A program made the position numbers and the translations under genes. Under the pieces are notes generated by a model, which was not told the DNA's origin, searched no databases, and worked only from the letters and a program-made list of their open reading frames with translations. From NCBI RefSeq assembly GCF_009650095.1, contig NZ_CP045915.1:3596001-3660000 (forward strand): 64,000 bases of DNA. The letters run 5' to 3'. Below, piece by piece: positions 34,140-43,367 of this stretch; the first letter of the stretch is position 1; each line of letters opens with the position of its first letter. The DNA is from Gracilibacillus salitolerans. Lineage in GTDB: Bacteria; Bacillota; Bacilli; Bacillales; Amphibacillaceae.

Positions 34140-34303
34140 CAAACTGATTCACTGATGGTTCTCAATAGAATCAGACATAACATGATCAACAAAAATAATG
34201 AGAACGGGTGCTTTTTCTTTAGCAGGATATCCATGATAAATAAGATCGAAATGATACATATTAATAAAATTCCAACAATGGAAATAAGCATTAAATAGAA
34301 CAT
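34136..34303 (-). CDS. Small membrane protein of 55 aa
   Basis: The product has two hydrophobic helices (LMLISIVGILLICIISILFI and FSLFLLIMLCLILLRTI) joined by LLKKKHP. AAAAGGTG lies 5 nt before the ATG at 34303. There is a shared terminator at its end. I do not recognise the family; the frame is supported by composition and the binding site only. Confidence 0.55.
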   Translation of the reverse strand: MFYLMLISIVGILLICIISILFIMDILLKKKHPFSLFLLIMLCLILLRTISESVW

Positions 34304-34401
34304 AATGTCACCTTTTCTTAAACCGATATATCCAATTTCAAACATTTTTGAATAATTTTATGGTACTATTACAATATTCATGTATAAAGTGGGGAATAAA
34401 A

Positions 34402-34536
34402 ATGTTTGAGATCTTTGCTATTATTGTATTTATCATTCTATTATTTGATCTTTCAAAAATTAGAAATCAACATGACCAGATCATAGAACAGAATGAGGAA
34501 ATCATCGAACTGTTAAAAGAATTACGTGATAAATAG
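34402..34536 (+). CDS. Small single-span membrane protein of 44 aa
   Basis: One N-terminal membrane helix (IFAIIVFIILLFDL) is followed by a charged heptad-like helix (HDQIIEQNEEIIELLKELRD). The ATG at 34402 follows GTGGGG. It lies 18 bp before an acetyltransferase gene and may share its transcript. Such short anchor-plus-coil proteins are common in Bacillaceae; no function is known. Confidence 0.6.
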   Translation: MFEIFAIIVFIILLFDLSKIRNQHDQIIEQNEEIIELLKELRDK

Positions 34537-34554
34537 AAGAAATGGGGAATTGTT

Positions 34555-34971
34555 ATGGAGTGGCATCACAATAACTATGTAATTAGTGATGATAAATATT
34601 TACTCAATCTGGACATCATTTATAATCTTTTAAAGCCGACTTATTGGGCGAATGATCGAAGCAAAGAAACGATAAAGCACAGTATAAATAATTCATTTTC
34701 TTTTGGGGTTTACCTTGAAAATAAACAAATTGGATTTGCTCGTGTCGTTTCAGATCAGGCAGTATTCTCATGGATATTAGATGTGGTAATTGACCCAGAA
34801 TATCAGGGGCGCGGAGTTGGTTCCATACTCATGCAATACATACTGGAACACCCTTCACTTAAAAAGACAAAATTTGCTTTAGCTACTAAAGATGCTCAAC
34901 CATTTTACGAAACATTTAACTTTATAGAACGGCCATGTATGGTACGAAGAATTGCAAAGGATGAACAGTAA
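34555..34971 (+). CDS. GNAT family N-acetyltransferase
   Basis: The 138-aa product shows FGVYLENKQIGFARVVSDQAV, WILDVVIDPEYQGRGVGSILM (acetyl-CoA loop QGRGVG) and a C-terminal DAQPFYETFNFIERP. It is the compact GNAT type common in Bacilli. Acceptor unknown. It is followed by the DedA gene after 2 bp, implying one operon. Confidence 0.87.
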   Translation: MEWHHNNYVISDDKYLLNLDIIYNLLKPTYWANDRSKETIKHSINNSFSFGVYLENKQIGFARVVSDQAVFSWILDVVIDPEYQGRGVGSILMQYILEHPSLKKTKFALATKDAQPFYETFNFIERPCMVRRIAKDEQ

Positions 34972-34973
34972 AG

Positions 34974-35576
34974 ATGCAAGATTGGTTCTTCACGGTAATG
35001 AATGAATTTGGTTATCTTGGTATTATGTTTTTAATTGCATTGGAAAATATCTTTCCACCTATCCCATCGGAAGTAGTATTAACTTTTGGTGGTTTTTTCA
35101 CTACTGTATCCTCATTACATGTCGTTGGTGTAATTCTTTCGTCAACGGCCGGATCTGTTTTAGGAGCGATTGTATTATATCTGATTGGAATGCAACTCAA
35201 CATCCAGCGATTAGAAAGAATCGTTGATAAATGGGGGCACATTCTTCGCCTCAAGAAAGAGGACATCCATAAAGCAGATGCATGGTTTGATAAATATGGC
35301 TATTGGACCATCTTCTTTTGTCGCTTTATTCCATTAATCCGCAGTCTTATTTCAGTTCCAGCTGGGATGTCGCAAATGAATGTTAGTCTATTTTTAGTCT
35401 TTACCACTCTTGGAACTTTAATCTGGAATACGGTCTTAGTTTTCTTGGGAGCTTATGTCGGGGAATCATGGGAAGATATTGTCTATTATTTTGATATTTA
35501 TTCTAACTTTTTTTATCTTCTCATTTGCTTTGGGTTCTTATTCTTTATTATTCGTTTTTTAAGAAGAAGGAAATAA
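34974..35576 (+). CDS. DedA-family membrane protein
   Basis: The 200-aa product has the DedA/VTT layout: re-entrant FGYLGIMFLIALENIFPPIPSE, GSVLGAIVLYLIG, the DKYGYWTIFFCRFIPLIRSL signature with FCRFIPLIRS, and SVPAGMSQM. Family members act in lipid scrambling and membrane homeostasis, some as undecaprenyl phosphate or phosphatidylethanolamine flippases. It is the second gene after an acetyltransferase. Its TAA stop coincides with the first bases of a dispersed repeat. Confidence 0.88.
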   Translation: MQDWFFTVMNEFGYLGIMFLIALENIFPPIPSEVVLTFGGFFTTVSSLHVVGVILSSTAGSVLGAIVLYLIGMQLNIQRLERIVDKWGHILRLKKEDIHKADAWFDKYGYWTIFFCRFIPLIRSLISVPAGMSQMNVSLFLVFTTLGTLIWNTVLVFLGAYVGESWEDIVYYFDIYSNFFYLLICFGFLFFIIRFLRRRK

Positions 35577-35627
35577 AGTGAGACTTCCCTCAGTGGAGGT
35601 TTTACGGACGATTAGCACCGTGATAAA
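35574..35627 (+). repeat. Dispersed repeat family A, copy downstream of DedA
   Basis: A 54-bp unit opens TAAAGTGAGACTTCC, has the small stem CCTC-AGTG-GAGG followed by TTTTA, and ends ATTAGCACCGTGATAAAA. Related copies lie at 61606-61660, 22434-22570 (minus) and partly at 7820-7847. Confidence 0.7.
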
Positions 35628-35633
35628 ATGATG

Positions 35634-35663
35634 AAGCCATCCCCTTTCGATGGAGGATGGCTT
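35634..35663 (-). terminator. Hairpin downstream of the 46-aa membrane protein gene
   Basis: AAGCCATCC (35634-35642) pairs perfectly with GGATGGCTT (35655-35663). The U-run on the minus strand is weak (CATCATTTT). Confidence 0.45.
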
Positions 35664-35710
35664 GATAGATATTACAACAGTTTCTTTGCTGAAAACCGTA
35701 ATGTTAACCA

Positions 35711-35851
35711 TTACATCACAGATATCACGAACGGTACAATAGCCCATGCAGGCATGATCAACGTCCAATATAATAAGTACAGACTAACAGCAAAAAGAAA
35801 CCACCTTAATATATAGCAAGCACTCGAAAAGAATTCTCGTACAACATCCAT
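35711..35851 (-). CDS. Small membrane protein of 46 aa
   Basis: The product begins MDVVREFFSSACYILRWFLF and has one or two membrane segments to its end at ISVM. AAAGGA lies 7 nt before the ATG, and a stem-loop follows the gene. It is shorter than most ORF cut-offs and would be missed by routine calling. I do not recognise a family. Confidence 0.45.
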   Translation of the reverse strand: MDVVREFFSSACYILRWFLFAVSLYLLYWTLIMPAWAIVPFVISVM

Positions 35852-35881
35852 TTTCAAATCCTTTCTGTGATCACTTCTTGC

Positions 35882-36280
35882 TTATTTTTTTCTTTTGATG
35901 ATATAGCCATTTTCTATTTTATCAAAGCCCACTTTTGGATAATAATCCATAGCAGATGGTGCAGACAGTAGAATCAAGGCAACATGTTCATTTAGTTCTT
36001 CTTTAACTTGTTCAATTAATTGTTTGCCGATTCCCTGATGCTGATAGGCTTGAACGACGGCTAAGTCTGACAAGTAACAGCAATAACTGAAATCAGTCAG
36101 TCCTCTTGCCACCCCCACTATTTTTTCCTGATCCCAAGCAGTGACTAATACATTGGCATGATCGAGCATTTGCTGCATACGATCTAAATCGTCGTAAGGT
36201 CTTTTAATGCCAGAAGCATGAAAAACTTCTGATAAATCCCTAGGTGTTATCGTTATATCATTTTTATACATAATATTCAT
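35882..36280 (-). CDS. GNAT family N-acetyltransferase
   Basis: The 132-aa product has the short GNAT fold of the YhbS/ElaA-like type: ITPRDLSEVFHASGIKRPYDD, VTAWDQEKIVGVARGLTDF, YLSDLAVVQAYQHQGIGKQLI (loop QHQGIG) and YYPKVGFDKI. ATG at 36280 has GGGAGAG upstream; the ORF extends to 36295 without support. It sits 15 bp after yhaN on the same strand and is probably read with yhaO-yhaN. Confidence 0.85.
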   Translation of the reverse strand: MNIMYKNDITITPRDLSEVFHASGIKRPYDDLDRMQQMLDHANVLVTAWDQEKIVGVARGLTDFSYCCYLSDLAVVQAYQHQGIGKQLIEQVKEELNEHVALILLSAPSAMDYYPKVGFDKIENGYIIKRKK

Positions 36281-36294
36281 AGTACACTCTCCCA

Positions 36295-39141
36295 TTATAA
36301 TGTAATACTTGCTTTTGCTGTCGCATTAGCAGTGAAATATAATACTTGATGATCCTTGCTTAATTCTGCGACAATCTCTAATACTTTTTCCTTTCGATTA
36401 GCATCAAAATGTACGAAACCATCATCAATCAAAAAAGGTAGCGCTAACCGGTTGGCCATGACATGACTTAACGCAAAGCGAATGGCAATATATAATTGAT
36501 CCTTGGTTGCCTGTGATAATTCGATTACATGAAAAACAAAACCTTCTCTGTCTTCTACAATGATCGTTTCATTATCTTCTATATATATGTGCTGGTACCG
36601 GCCTAATGTCAGTTTGTTAAAATAATGACTTGCCTGTTCAAATACTTGCGGCATATATTTTTGTGAATACGTTGATTTTGCTTCCGTTACGTTTGCCAAT
36701 GCCACTTGGTAAACGGCCCATTGATTTGCTGCTTCTTGTAATTCTTCTTGTTTTATCGCCAATTGATGCTTAAGAATGGAAACATCTTCATTTGCTTCTA
36801 ACATAGCGATACTTGCTTTTTGATCACTTAATAAAGATTGTTTTTCTTTTATTTTTTCAGTAGTTTCATTGACTGATTGTTGACATTCATCACGTAAGAT
36901 TTGCAAGGTATGTTCATCCTCAAAATCCCCATCAGCGATTTGCTTGATCTCTCCTTCGGTAAATATAACAGCTAAGCTATCATATAACTGATTGCTTTTC
37001 TGCTGTAACACATCAAGTTCTTCTTTTTCCTCTCCCTTTTCGATAAATGCTTCCTCTGTCTCCACTTCCGCTTTTTGTAATAATTGATTGATTTCCTGTT
37101 GATACGGTTTTTGTTTCTCTACAATGGAAGCCAATTTTGATTGCAGTTCTTCTCTTCTCGTTTGTAGTTGCACGTATTCAGTTCTTCTTGCCTGTTCCTC
37201 TTGGATGGTTAGTTTCAGATCCATCGTGGCTAATTCCAGTAAATCAAAGGTCTGTTGCTGTTCTCTTTTATGCTCTTCAAGGTTATTAGTTTCCGTTTCT
37301 AATTGTTTAATATCTAAGAGTTTCTCTTTTTGAGTAATTACTTGTTGATAAAGCCTTGGCCAATAGGTCAATTCTACATTGCTCAAAAAAGGATATTGCT
37401 TTTGCTGATCGGTTATTTTCTGTTCAATTTGGTTTATACGTTCCTGTAAAAAAGAAAGTCTTTCCGCTTGTTTTAACTGTTCATTTTGAGATTTCTGCCT
37501 TTCTTTTTCAATTTCAATTAACTTATGTTGGAGCTCTGATTGTTGCTGGATAATCCGCTCCCGCTCATTAATTTCCGCTTGACTTAAGGATGCTAGCTGT
37601 TCTTGACCTGGCTGTAACCATTGTTTGAATGCTTGTCCATATAATCTCATTGCGATGTTCTGACCAATGGCAAGAACAACTGTGACAATAGACCATACTA
37701 GATCTGTAACAAAGAAAAGAGCTACTCCTATTATGAAGCCAATAAGCAAAGCGAAACTAGATATTTTTATTTGCTTCTGATATGTTTGCAACCATTTTTG
37801 AAATTGTGCTTGTTGTTTGGTTTGATTATCTACTTGATTCACTTGTTCGATCTCATTTTTATATTGTTTTACTTGTTCCTGTTCCAACAGTGATTTTTGC
37901 AGTTGTTCTTTTTCTTCCAGCAATTCCTGTTTCATTTTGGCTGTTGATGACCTATCATTTTCTAGGTACTGTTTTTCTAAGGTTAATTTCTCACGCTGAT
38001 TCGCTAAATCCGCCCATGCTTCTTCTAGATAGAAAGGAAGTTCTGTCTCTCGTAATTGCTCGATTGTCAGATTAATCTGCATACTATCAAGCTTGGTGAT
38101 GATTTCTTGTTCGATTGTAGAGATGCGTGTTCTGATTTGTTCGATTTCTGCTTCGATTTGATCGATTTCATTTTTCAATTTTAAACCAAATTCTATTTTC
38201 TCTAATTTTTCGTCAGGAATTAGATCCAAACTGTTTATCTGTTGCTCGATTTCCGCTACATTATTACGAAGTACCTGTTCTTCACTTTTTAAAGGCAAAA
38301 TCGAATCCTTCCATTCATTTAGACGTTTTAAACCTTCAACAGGGAACATCATGTTTTGATTTTGCCTTTTCAATTTCGCATTGGTGAAATAATAATCCTC
38401 TATTAAAGCGTAATGGGTTAACCGTTTTTCAGCTTGTTCCTGGTTTTCTTTGGTACTGCTTTTTTCTTGTTCTAATTGGAATAAGTGCTTTTCTAATTGT
38501 TCGATTTCCACTAATCGCTGTTGATACTGATTTTCCTTTTCCTTGGCGTTGGTTAACTCGTTCTTGAGATCTGCTAACTCTTGAAAAAGTTGATTGATCT
38601 CCGGCTTTTTTCCATACGGTTTAAACCAATCAGCCAGCTTTTTTTCTAATACCCTTTCCGCATGGTAAATACGGTCTGACCCTGTCATACCAACCGCTAA
38701 TAATACTTCATGCAAGGATTCATTGTTAAGATCCTGAATTTGCTTTAGATCATGGGCGTCAAATGTATAGATCGATTGGAACTCTTTTCGGTCGATCCCT
38801 TGTAAAGCGGATTGTAACCACTCTTCATCCATTTGTGCTCCATTGTTTCCATAGATAATCGCCTGGTTTTTATGTTTTCCATGAACTCGTTCGATCGTGA
38901 CGGTCTGATCGGCAAGACCGGAAATAGTTAACCTACCGCCAACTGTTGATCCCTTTTTCGGTGTGAATCGTTCTATCTGCTTCGCTTTCATGCCAAACAA
39001 CATGTATAAAATAAATTGCCTTAACGTTGATTTGCCAGATTCATTCTCCCCGGCAATCTCGATATGACCATCCTGCTGAAAAGAGAAATGCTGATCGATC
39101 CATTTTCCAAACCCATATATATGTATGCTTTCTATTCGCAA
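36295..39141 (-). CDS. yhaN: SbcC/RecF-type coiled-coil ATPase YhaN
   Basis: The 948-aa product has an ABC-type head split by long coiled coils: Walker A GENESGKSTLRQF at about residue 33, coiled coils at about 175-460 and 520-850 interrupted by a hydrophobic patch near 455-495 (FALLIGFIIGVALFFV), the signature LSQATKDQLYIAIR and Walker B LPFLIDDGFVHFD. It likely partners the YhaO nuclease in DNA break processing, as SbcC does with SbcD. The TTG start at 39141 has AAAGGAGGGG upstream, overlapping the yhaO stop region. The hydrophobic patch is unusual for a plain SbcC and matches the YhaN family. Confidence 0.88.
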   Translation of the reverse strand: MRIESIHIYGFGKWIDQHFSFQQDGHIEIAGENESGKSTLRQFILYMLFGMKAKQIERFTPKKGSTVGGRLTISGLADQTVTIERVHGKHKNQAIIYGNNGAQMDEEWLQSALQGIDRKEFQSIYTFDAHDLKQIQDLNNESLHEVLLAVGMTGSDRIYHAERVLEKKLADWFKPYGKKPEINQLFQELADLKNELTNAKEKENQYQQRLVEIEQLEKHLFQLEQEKSSTKENQEQAEKRLTHYALIEDYYFTNAKLKRQNQNMMFPVEGLKRLNEWKDSILPLKSEEQVLRNNVAEIEQQINSLDLIPDEKLEKIEFGLKLKNEIDQIEAEIEQIRTRISTIEQEIITKLDSMQINLTIEQLRETELPFYLEEAWADLANQREKLTLEKQYLENDRSSTAKMKQELLEEKEQLQKSLLEQEQVKQYKNEIEQVNQVDNQTKQQAQFQKWLQTYQKQIKISSFALLIGFIIGVALFFVTDLVWSIVTVVLAIGQNIAMRLYGQAFKQWLQPGQEQLASLSQAEINERERIIQQQSELQHKLIEIEKERQKSQNEQLKQAERLSFLQERINQIEQKITDQQKQYPFLSNVELTYWPRLYQQVITQKEKLLDIKQLETETNNLEEHKREQQQTFDLLELATMDLKLTIQEEQARRTEYVQLQTRREELQSKLASIVEKQKPYQQEINQLLQKAEVETEEAFIEKGEEKEELDVLQQKSNQLYDSLAVIFTEGEIKQIADGDFEDEHTLQILRDECQQSVNETTEKIKEKQSLLSDQKASIAMLEANEDVSILKHQLAIKQEELQEAANQWAVYQVALANVTEAKSTYSQKYMPQVFEQASHYFNKLTLGRYQHIYIEDNETIIVEDREGFVFHVIELSQATKDQLYIAIRFALSHVMANRLALPFLIDDGFVHFDANRKEKVLEIVAELSKDHQVLYFTANATAKASITL

Positions 39142-39144
39142 GGC

Positions 39145-40359
39145 TTACCCCTCCTTTTCATGCAGTAGTTGATCTAATAAATACTCTGCTTCTCGTTGGA
39201 TCTCGTTGTGGTCATCCTCTACCAACTTCGATAGCCATTTTCTACCTTCCGTGTGCTGCCATAATGGACTGATGGATTGTTCCAGGTTAGTTACTTGAAA
39301 AGCAGTTGCCAACTCTTCCAAAAAACGGCCGCCCTGTTGCCATTCAGAACGTTTCGGTGCTTTTGCCCATTTATAGCCGATCATATAGTGATGTTTTGAT
39401 TCCTGATTCAGATAGTCAAGCACTTCTAATAACTGACCATTGATGAACCAGATTTCCTTATCTTCAGCTACTTGATAAAATTCCAGCTGGATTAACGTTT
39501 TTACTGTCGTGAAACTATTCGTAAGTTCTTTCAGCTGTTCTGTCACACTTGTGATATCTACCCATCCACTGGCATCTACTGGAACTTTTTCAAATATAAT
39601 AGATGATAAAGGTAGGAACTCTAATTCTGGCTCATGCTCAGATAAGGTGACAAGATAACATCCCTTCTCCCCTGTTTCTTTCGTTGACCTACCTTGGATA
39701 TTACCTGGATAAACTACTGGCGGTCTTTCTGTTAATATTTCTCGTTTATGTATATGCCCTAATGCCCAATAATCAAATCCAGCTTGTTTTAATTCCGTTA
39801 ATTGAAAGGGAGCATAGGCTGCATGATCTTGTATGTTTTCATTGCCAATACTTCCATGTAAAGTCGCGATATGGAAGCAATGATCGTCTGTTTTCTGGTA
39901 TTCTTTTGTTTTATTCTCAAGTACTGCTCGATTTTCGTAACTGAATCCATAGATTCTTGCCTGTACTTGATCATTTTTGACAAACGGGTAGGAAGTAACA
40001 GCTTCCTTATCAAAGATATAGACATTATCAGGATAGTTGCGCGGGAATGACTGGCTGTTCAAGTAATCATGATTACCGAAAGAGAGGTATACCGTTATCT
40101 GATGTTCTTGTAATCTTTGAAAAGCCTTTCGCAATGCCATATGTGCTTGCATGCTTTGTTCTTCCTGATCAAAAATATCCCCTACCAATAAAACAAAATC
40201 TACTTGAAGCATTATTGCTTGTTCGGTTAGATTTTCTAAAGCTTGAAACGTACTATTTCTAATGTCTGTTAATAGCTCAGTCGGAATGTTTTTCAAGCCT
40301 TTAAAAGGACTATCTAAATGTAAATCCGCACAATGAATAAAAGAAATCTTCTTTCTCAT
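39145..40359 (-). CDS. yhaO: DNA repair exonuclease YhaO (SbcD/Mre11-like)
   Basis: The 404-aa phosphoesterase has the metal-binding motifs FIHCADLHLDSPF, LVGDIFDQEE, LSFGNHDYLN, IATLHGS and YWALGHIHKRE in order. It is the nuclease partner of YhaN. ATG at 40359 begins MRKKISFIHCADLHLD and follows AGAAGGTG. It is the first gene of yhaO-yhaN-GNAT. Confidence 0.9.
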   Translation of the reverse strand: MRKKISFIHCADLHLDSPFKGLKNIPTELLTDIRNSTFQALENLTEQAIMLQVDFVLLVGDIFDQEEQSMQAHMALRKAFQRLQEHQITVYLSFGNHDYLNSQSFPRNYPDNVYIFDKEAVTSYPFVKNDQVQARIYGFSYENRAVLENKTKEYQKTDDHCFHIATLHGSIGNENIQDHAAYAPFQLTELKQAGFDYWALGHIHKREILTERPPVVYPGNIQGRSTKETGEKGCYLVTLSEHEPELEFLPLSSIIFEKVPVDASGWVDITSVTEQLKELTNSFTTVKTLIQLEFYQVAEDKEIWFINGQLLEVLDYLNQESKHHYMIGYKWAKAPKRSEWQQGGRFLEELATAFQVTNLEQSISPLWQHTEGRKWLSKLVEDDHNEIQREAEYLLDQLLHEKEG

Positions 40360-40589
40360 TTTCTTCACCTTCTTTCTCTCTCTATTGTAGCAGAGCACAA
40401 AACAGAATGCACGTTCGATAAGATGTTTTTTGGAATTTTATGTTAAACTACTGTTGTGGAGTGCGAGCAATCATATTGCCTACCATAGGGATCTGGTTAG
40501 TTTTCCATTATATGTGTGGTAGTATTTTTGGCGATGTTGAATGTGACCCTGTTTCGATGGAAGAAAAAGCGGTTAAAGGAGATGGACTC

Positions 40590-41249
40590 TTGATAAATAG
40601 GTTAAAGATTTTATTTTTTAATAGATTACACTTTTTAAAATCTAGTGATAGACCACTTGCCCCAAATGTAATAGAGCAGTTCGAGACCATTTATGAGCAA
40701 TATATTGTAAAAGATAGCGGCTTATGGATTGACTATGATTTAGATTATCCGAAGCATTTATTTTTACAATATTTAATTAAGGTTAAAGATGTATTAGTTC
40801 ATGGCTCTAACAACCCTGATATTGAGATATTTGAACCTAGAAACCAAACGTTAGCTAATAACAAACCGGTAAAAGCAGTTTTTGCAGCATCTGATGCTAT
40901 TTGGTCTTTATATTTCGCTGTTATTAATAGATCAGAATATCAAGGGACATTGAAAAATTTATGTTTTTCGATTCCGACTAAAAAGGAAGTAAAACGATAT
41001 TATTATTTTTCCGTTAATCAAGATTTTCAAGGTGAGTATTGGCGTAATGGTACGATGTATATTCTGCCAAAATCAGCTTTTGCACAGGGTGGTTCAAGAG
41101 AGGAATGGATATGCCAGGATAAAGTGAAACCATTGGCTAAGATCAGTGTAACACCTGAAGAATTTCCCTTCTTAGACCAAGTTCGAAAACACGATGAAAA
41201 TATGGCTCATGTGAAAGTAGTTTTGACAGCACTGTTTTGGAATAAATAA
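40590..41249 (+). CDS. Conserved hypothetical protein with LVHGSNN motif
   Basis: The 219-aa product has a helical first third and then a strongly patterned part: VKDVLVHGSNNPDIEIFEPR, VFAASDAIWSLYFAVINR, YYFSVNQDFQGEYW, GTMYILPKSAF. This recalls short proteins in Bacillus that may be related to ADP-ribosyl or nucleotide-handling folds, but I cannot assign it. The TTG at 40590 has AAAGGAG 8 nt upstream and is preferred over the ATG at 40440. It is followed 15 bp later by an acetyltransferase, so the two probably form an operon. Confidence 0.55.
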   Translation: MINRLKILFFNRLHFLKSSDRPLAPNVIEQFETIYEQYIVKDSGLWIDYDLDYPKHLFLQYLIKVKDVLVHGSNNPDIEIFEPRNQTLANNKPVKAVFAASDAIWSLYFAVINRSEYQGTLKNLCFSIPTKKEVKRYYYFSVNQDFQGEYWRNGTMYILPKSAFAQGGSREEWICQDKVKPLAKISVTPEEFPFLDQVRKHDENMAHVKVVLTALFWNK

Positions 41250-41264
41250 TTAAAGGATGATTAA

Positions 41265-41780
41265 ATGACTATTCAACTCATTAGACCTACAAAAGTGTTA
41301 GAACAAGAATATCAGGAGTTCTATTGGGAGTGGAAAAGAAGTGGGGAAAAACTGATTCCTTCGATAATCGAAAAATTCCCTGATGATATAGACTGTTTTC
41401 TGCAATTTATTGATAATAATGAAAAAGGAAAGAACCTCCCAGATGGATGGGTTCCTGATTCTACTTTTTGGCTGGTAAAGGGCAAATTGATTATCGGTGT
41501 CGTAAATATTAGACATCAATTAACCGAGATGCTCCTTACTATCGGCGGTCATATCGGGTACGGTATTCGGCCGAGTGAAAGAAGAAAAGGTTATGCCACC
41601 AAAATTCTTGAGTTGGCGTTACTCGAGGCTAAAAGGGTAGGCATCAATAAAGCGCTTGTCACTTGTGATGCTGACAACATCGGTTCCCTAAAAGCTATTT
41701 TGAAAAACGGTGGAATAGAAGATGAGGAATTTATAGAGGACGATGGTAATGTTGTGAAAAGATTTTGGATTGAGTTATAG
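41265..41780 (+). CDS. GNAT family N-acetyltransferase
   Basis: The 171-aa product has the longer GNAT type: an N-terminal helical part with EYQEFYWEWKRSGEKLIPS, then FWLVKGKLIIGVVNIRHQL, GGHIGYGIRPSERRKGYATKI (loop RRKGYA) and a C-terminal VTCDADNIGSLKAILKNGG. Close in style to YjcF/PhnO-like predicted acetyltransferases; acceptor unknown. ATG has AAAGGATG upstream. Confidence 0.87.
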   Translation: MTIQLIRPTKVLEQEYQEFYWEWKRSGEKLIPSIIEKFPDDIDCFLQFIDNNEKGKNLPDGWVPDSTFWLVKGKLIIGVVNIRHQLTEMLLTIGGHIGYGIRPSERRKGYATKILELALLEAKRVGINKALVTCDADNIGSLKAILKNGGIEDEEFIEDDGNVVKRFWIEL

Positions 41781-41808
41781 GAAGATTATGTGACTTAAAA
41801 TAAGTAAT

Positions 41809-41847
41809 GAAGCAAGAAGCCCTACTTATTTTAGGGCTCCTTGCTTC
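41809..41847. terminator. Terminator-like hairpin between converging genes
   Basis: GAAGCAAGAAGCCCTA pairs with TAGGGCTCCTTGCTTC with one mismatch. It lies between the acetyltransferase and the putP end. Confidence 0.65.
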
Positions 41848-41882
41848 TATCCTCTTTTCAACAGTTCATCAAACCAAAACCC

Positions 41883-43367
41883 TCAAGATTCCATATCAGT
41901 ATTTATTTCTGTTGCCTCTTTAAATTCTTCTCTCACAACCTTTGATGGATTTGTTGGGGATCCAAATATAAGACTTACGATAATGATTGCAACTGTACAT
42001 AAAATAAACCCTGGTACAATTTCATACAAGTCATATATGCCCCCTTCAAGCTGCGACCAAATGATCACCGTTAAAGCTCCTACCACAATTCCAGCAATCG
42101 CCCCTCTTCTTGTTGTTCTCTTCCAAAATAAACTCAAAATGATAACCGGGCCAAAAGCTGCTCCAAATCCTGCCCATGCGTATCCAACTAAATCTAAGAC
42201 TCTGCTTTCAGGATTTTGAGCAATTAGAATCGCAATAATCGCAATGATAATTACCGCTGCCCGTCCAATCCATACCAATTCTGTTTGACTTGCATTTTTT
42301 CTGATGATTCCTTTGTAAAAATCTTCTGCAACCGCACTAGAGGATACAAGCAACTGAGAATCAATCGTACTCATAATCGCTGACAGAATCGCAGCTAATA
42401 AAATTCCTGCAATCCATGGATTAAAAAGCTCTTGCGTGAACGCTATAAATACAGTTTCCGGATTTTCTAATGGTGCGTCTGCATAATAGGCGATCCCCGC
42501 AAATCCTGTAAAAATCGCGCCATATAAAGCAAACACCATCCAAGACATACCAACAAACCTAGCTTTTGGGATATCTTTTGTCGATTTTATCGCCATAAAT
42601 CGTGTAATGATATGGGGTTGTCCAAAATACCCTAACCCCCATGCTAATAATGAAATAATACCAATGGCTGTTGTATCCGTAAACGCGTTTAGATAACCCG
42701 GATCTATGTTCCCAACTTGACTGACGACTTCATTCCATCCACCCAAAACATTGATTGCGATAATCGGTACAACAATTAACGCAAAGAACATTAAGATCCC
42801 CTGGAAAAAATCCGTCCAACTTACTGCTAAAAATCCTCCTAAAAATGTATACGATATAATGACGATTGCCCCAATCCATAATGCAGATTGGTAGTCTATA
42901 CCAAAGGATTGTTCAAATAAAATTGCTCCTCCTACAAGGCCGGCCGATGTATAAAATGTAAAGAAAATCAAAATAACAAAAGCGGATATCACACGTAAGA
43001 CCCGTGATTTGTCGCGAAAACGATTTTCTAAGAAATCTGGAATAGTAATGGAATCTTGAGCAACTTCTGTATAAGTTCTTAATCGTTTAGCAACGAACTG
43101 CCAATTTAAATAAGCCCCCACCGCTAAACCAATGGCAATCCAAATTTGATTCATCCCTCCTGCATACATAGCGCCTGGTAAACCAAGTAAGAGCCAGCTA
43201 CTCATATCAGATGCTCCAGCACTTAAAGCCGCCACACTTCCACCTAAATTTCGCCCCCCTAAAACATAATCAGAGAGGTTATTCGTTAAACGAAATGCAA
43301 CAATTCCAATAACTAACATCCCGACTAAATAGATAATAAACGTAATCAAAGTAACAATATCCATCAT
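41883..43367 (-). CDS. putP: Sodium:proline symporter
   Basis: The 494-aa protein has 13 membrane helices and the SSS-family features of PutP: GGRNLGGSVAALSAGASDMS near the N-terminus, SWLLLGLPGAMYAGG, the sodium-site helix with ADAPLENPETVF downstream, LLAAILSAIMSTIDSQLLVSS and GFGAAFGPVIILSLFWKR. It imports L-proline with Na+, useful for osmoprotection and nutrition. ATG directly follows the TGA of a 35-aa ORF. A hairpin lies past its end. Confidence 0.9.
   Translation of the reverse strand: MMDIVTLITFIIYLVGMLVIGIVAFRLTNNLSDYVLGGRNLGGSVAALSAGASDMSSWLLLGLPGAMYAGGMNQIWIAIGLAVGAYLNWQFVAKRLRTYTEVAQDSITIPDFLENRFRDKSRVLRVISAFVILIFFTFYTSAGLVGGAILFEQSFGIDYQSALWIGAIVIISYTFLGGFLAVSWTDFFQGILMFFALIVVPIIAINVLGGWNEVVSQVGNIDPGYLNAFTDTTAIGIISLLAWGLGYFGQPHIITRFMAIKSTKDIPKARFVGMSWMVFALYGAIFTGFAGIAYYADAPLENPETVFIAFTQELFNPWIAGILLAAILSAIMSTIDSQLLVSSSAVAEDFYKGIIRKNASQTELVWIGRAAVIIIAIIAILIAQNPESRVLDLVGYAWAGFGAAFGPVIILSLFWKRTTRRGAIAGIVVGALTVIIWSQLEGGIYDLYEIVPGFILCTVAIIIVSLIFGSPTNPSKVVREEFKEATEINTDMES

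Noticed and set aside
35628..35816. A 62-aa plus-strand ORF MMKPSPFDGGWLD
   Set aside because: It starts inside repeat and hairpin sequence, and the opposite strand holds a better small gene with binding site.
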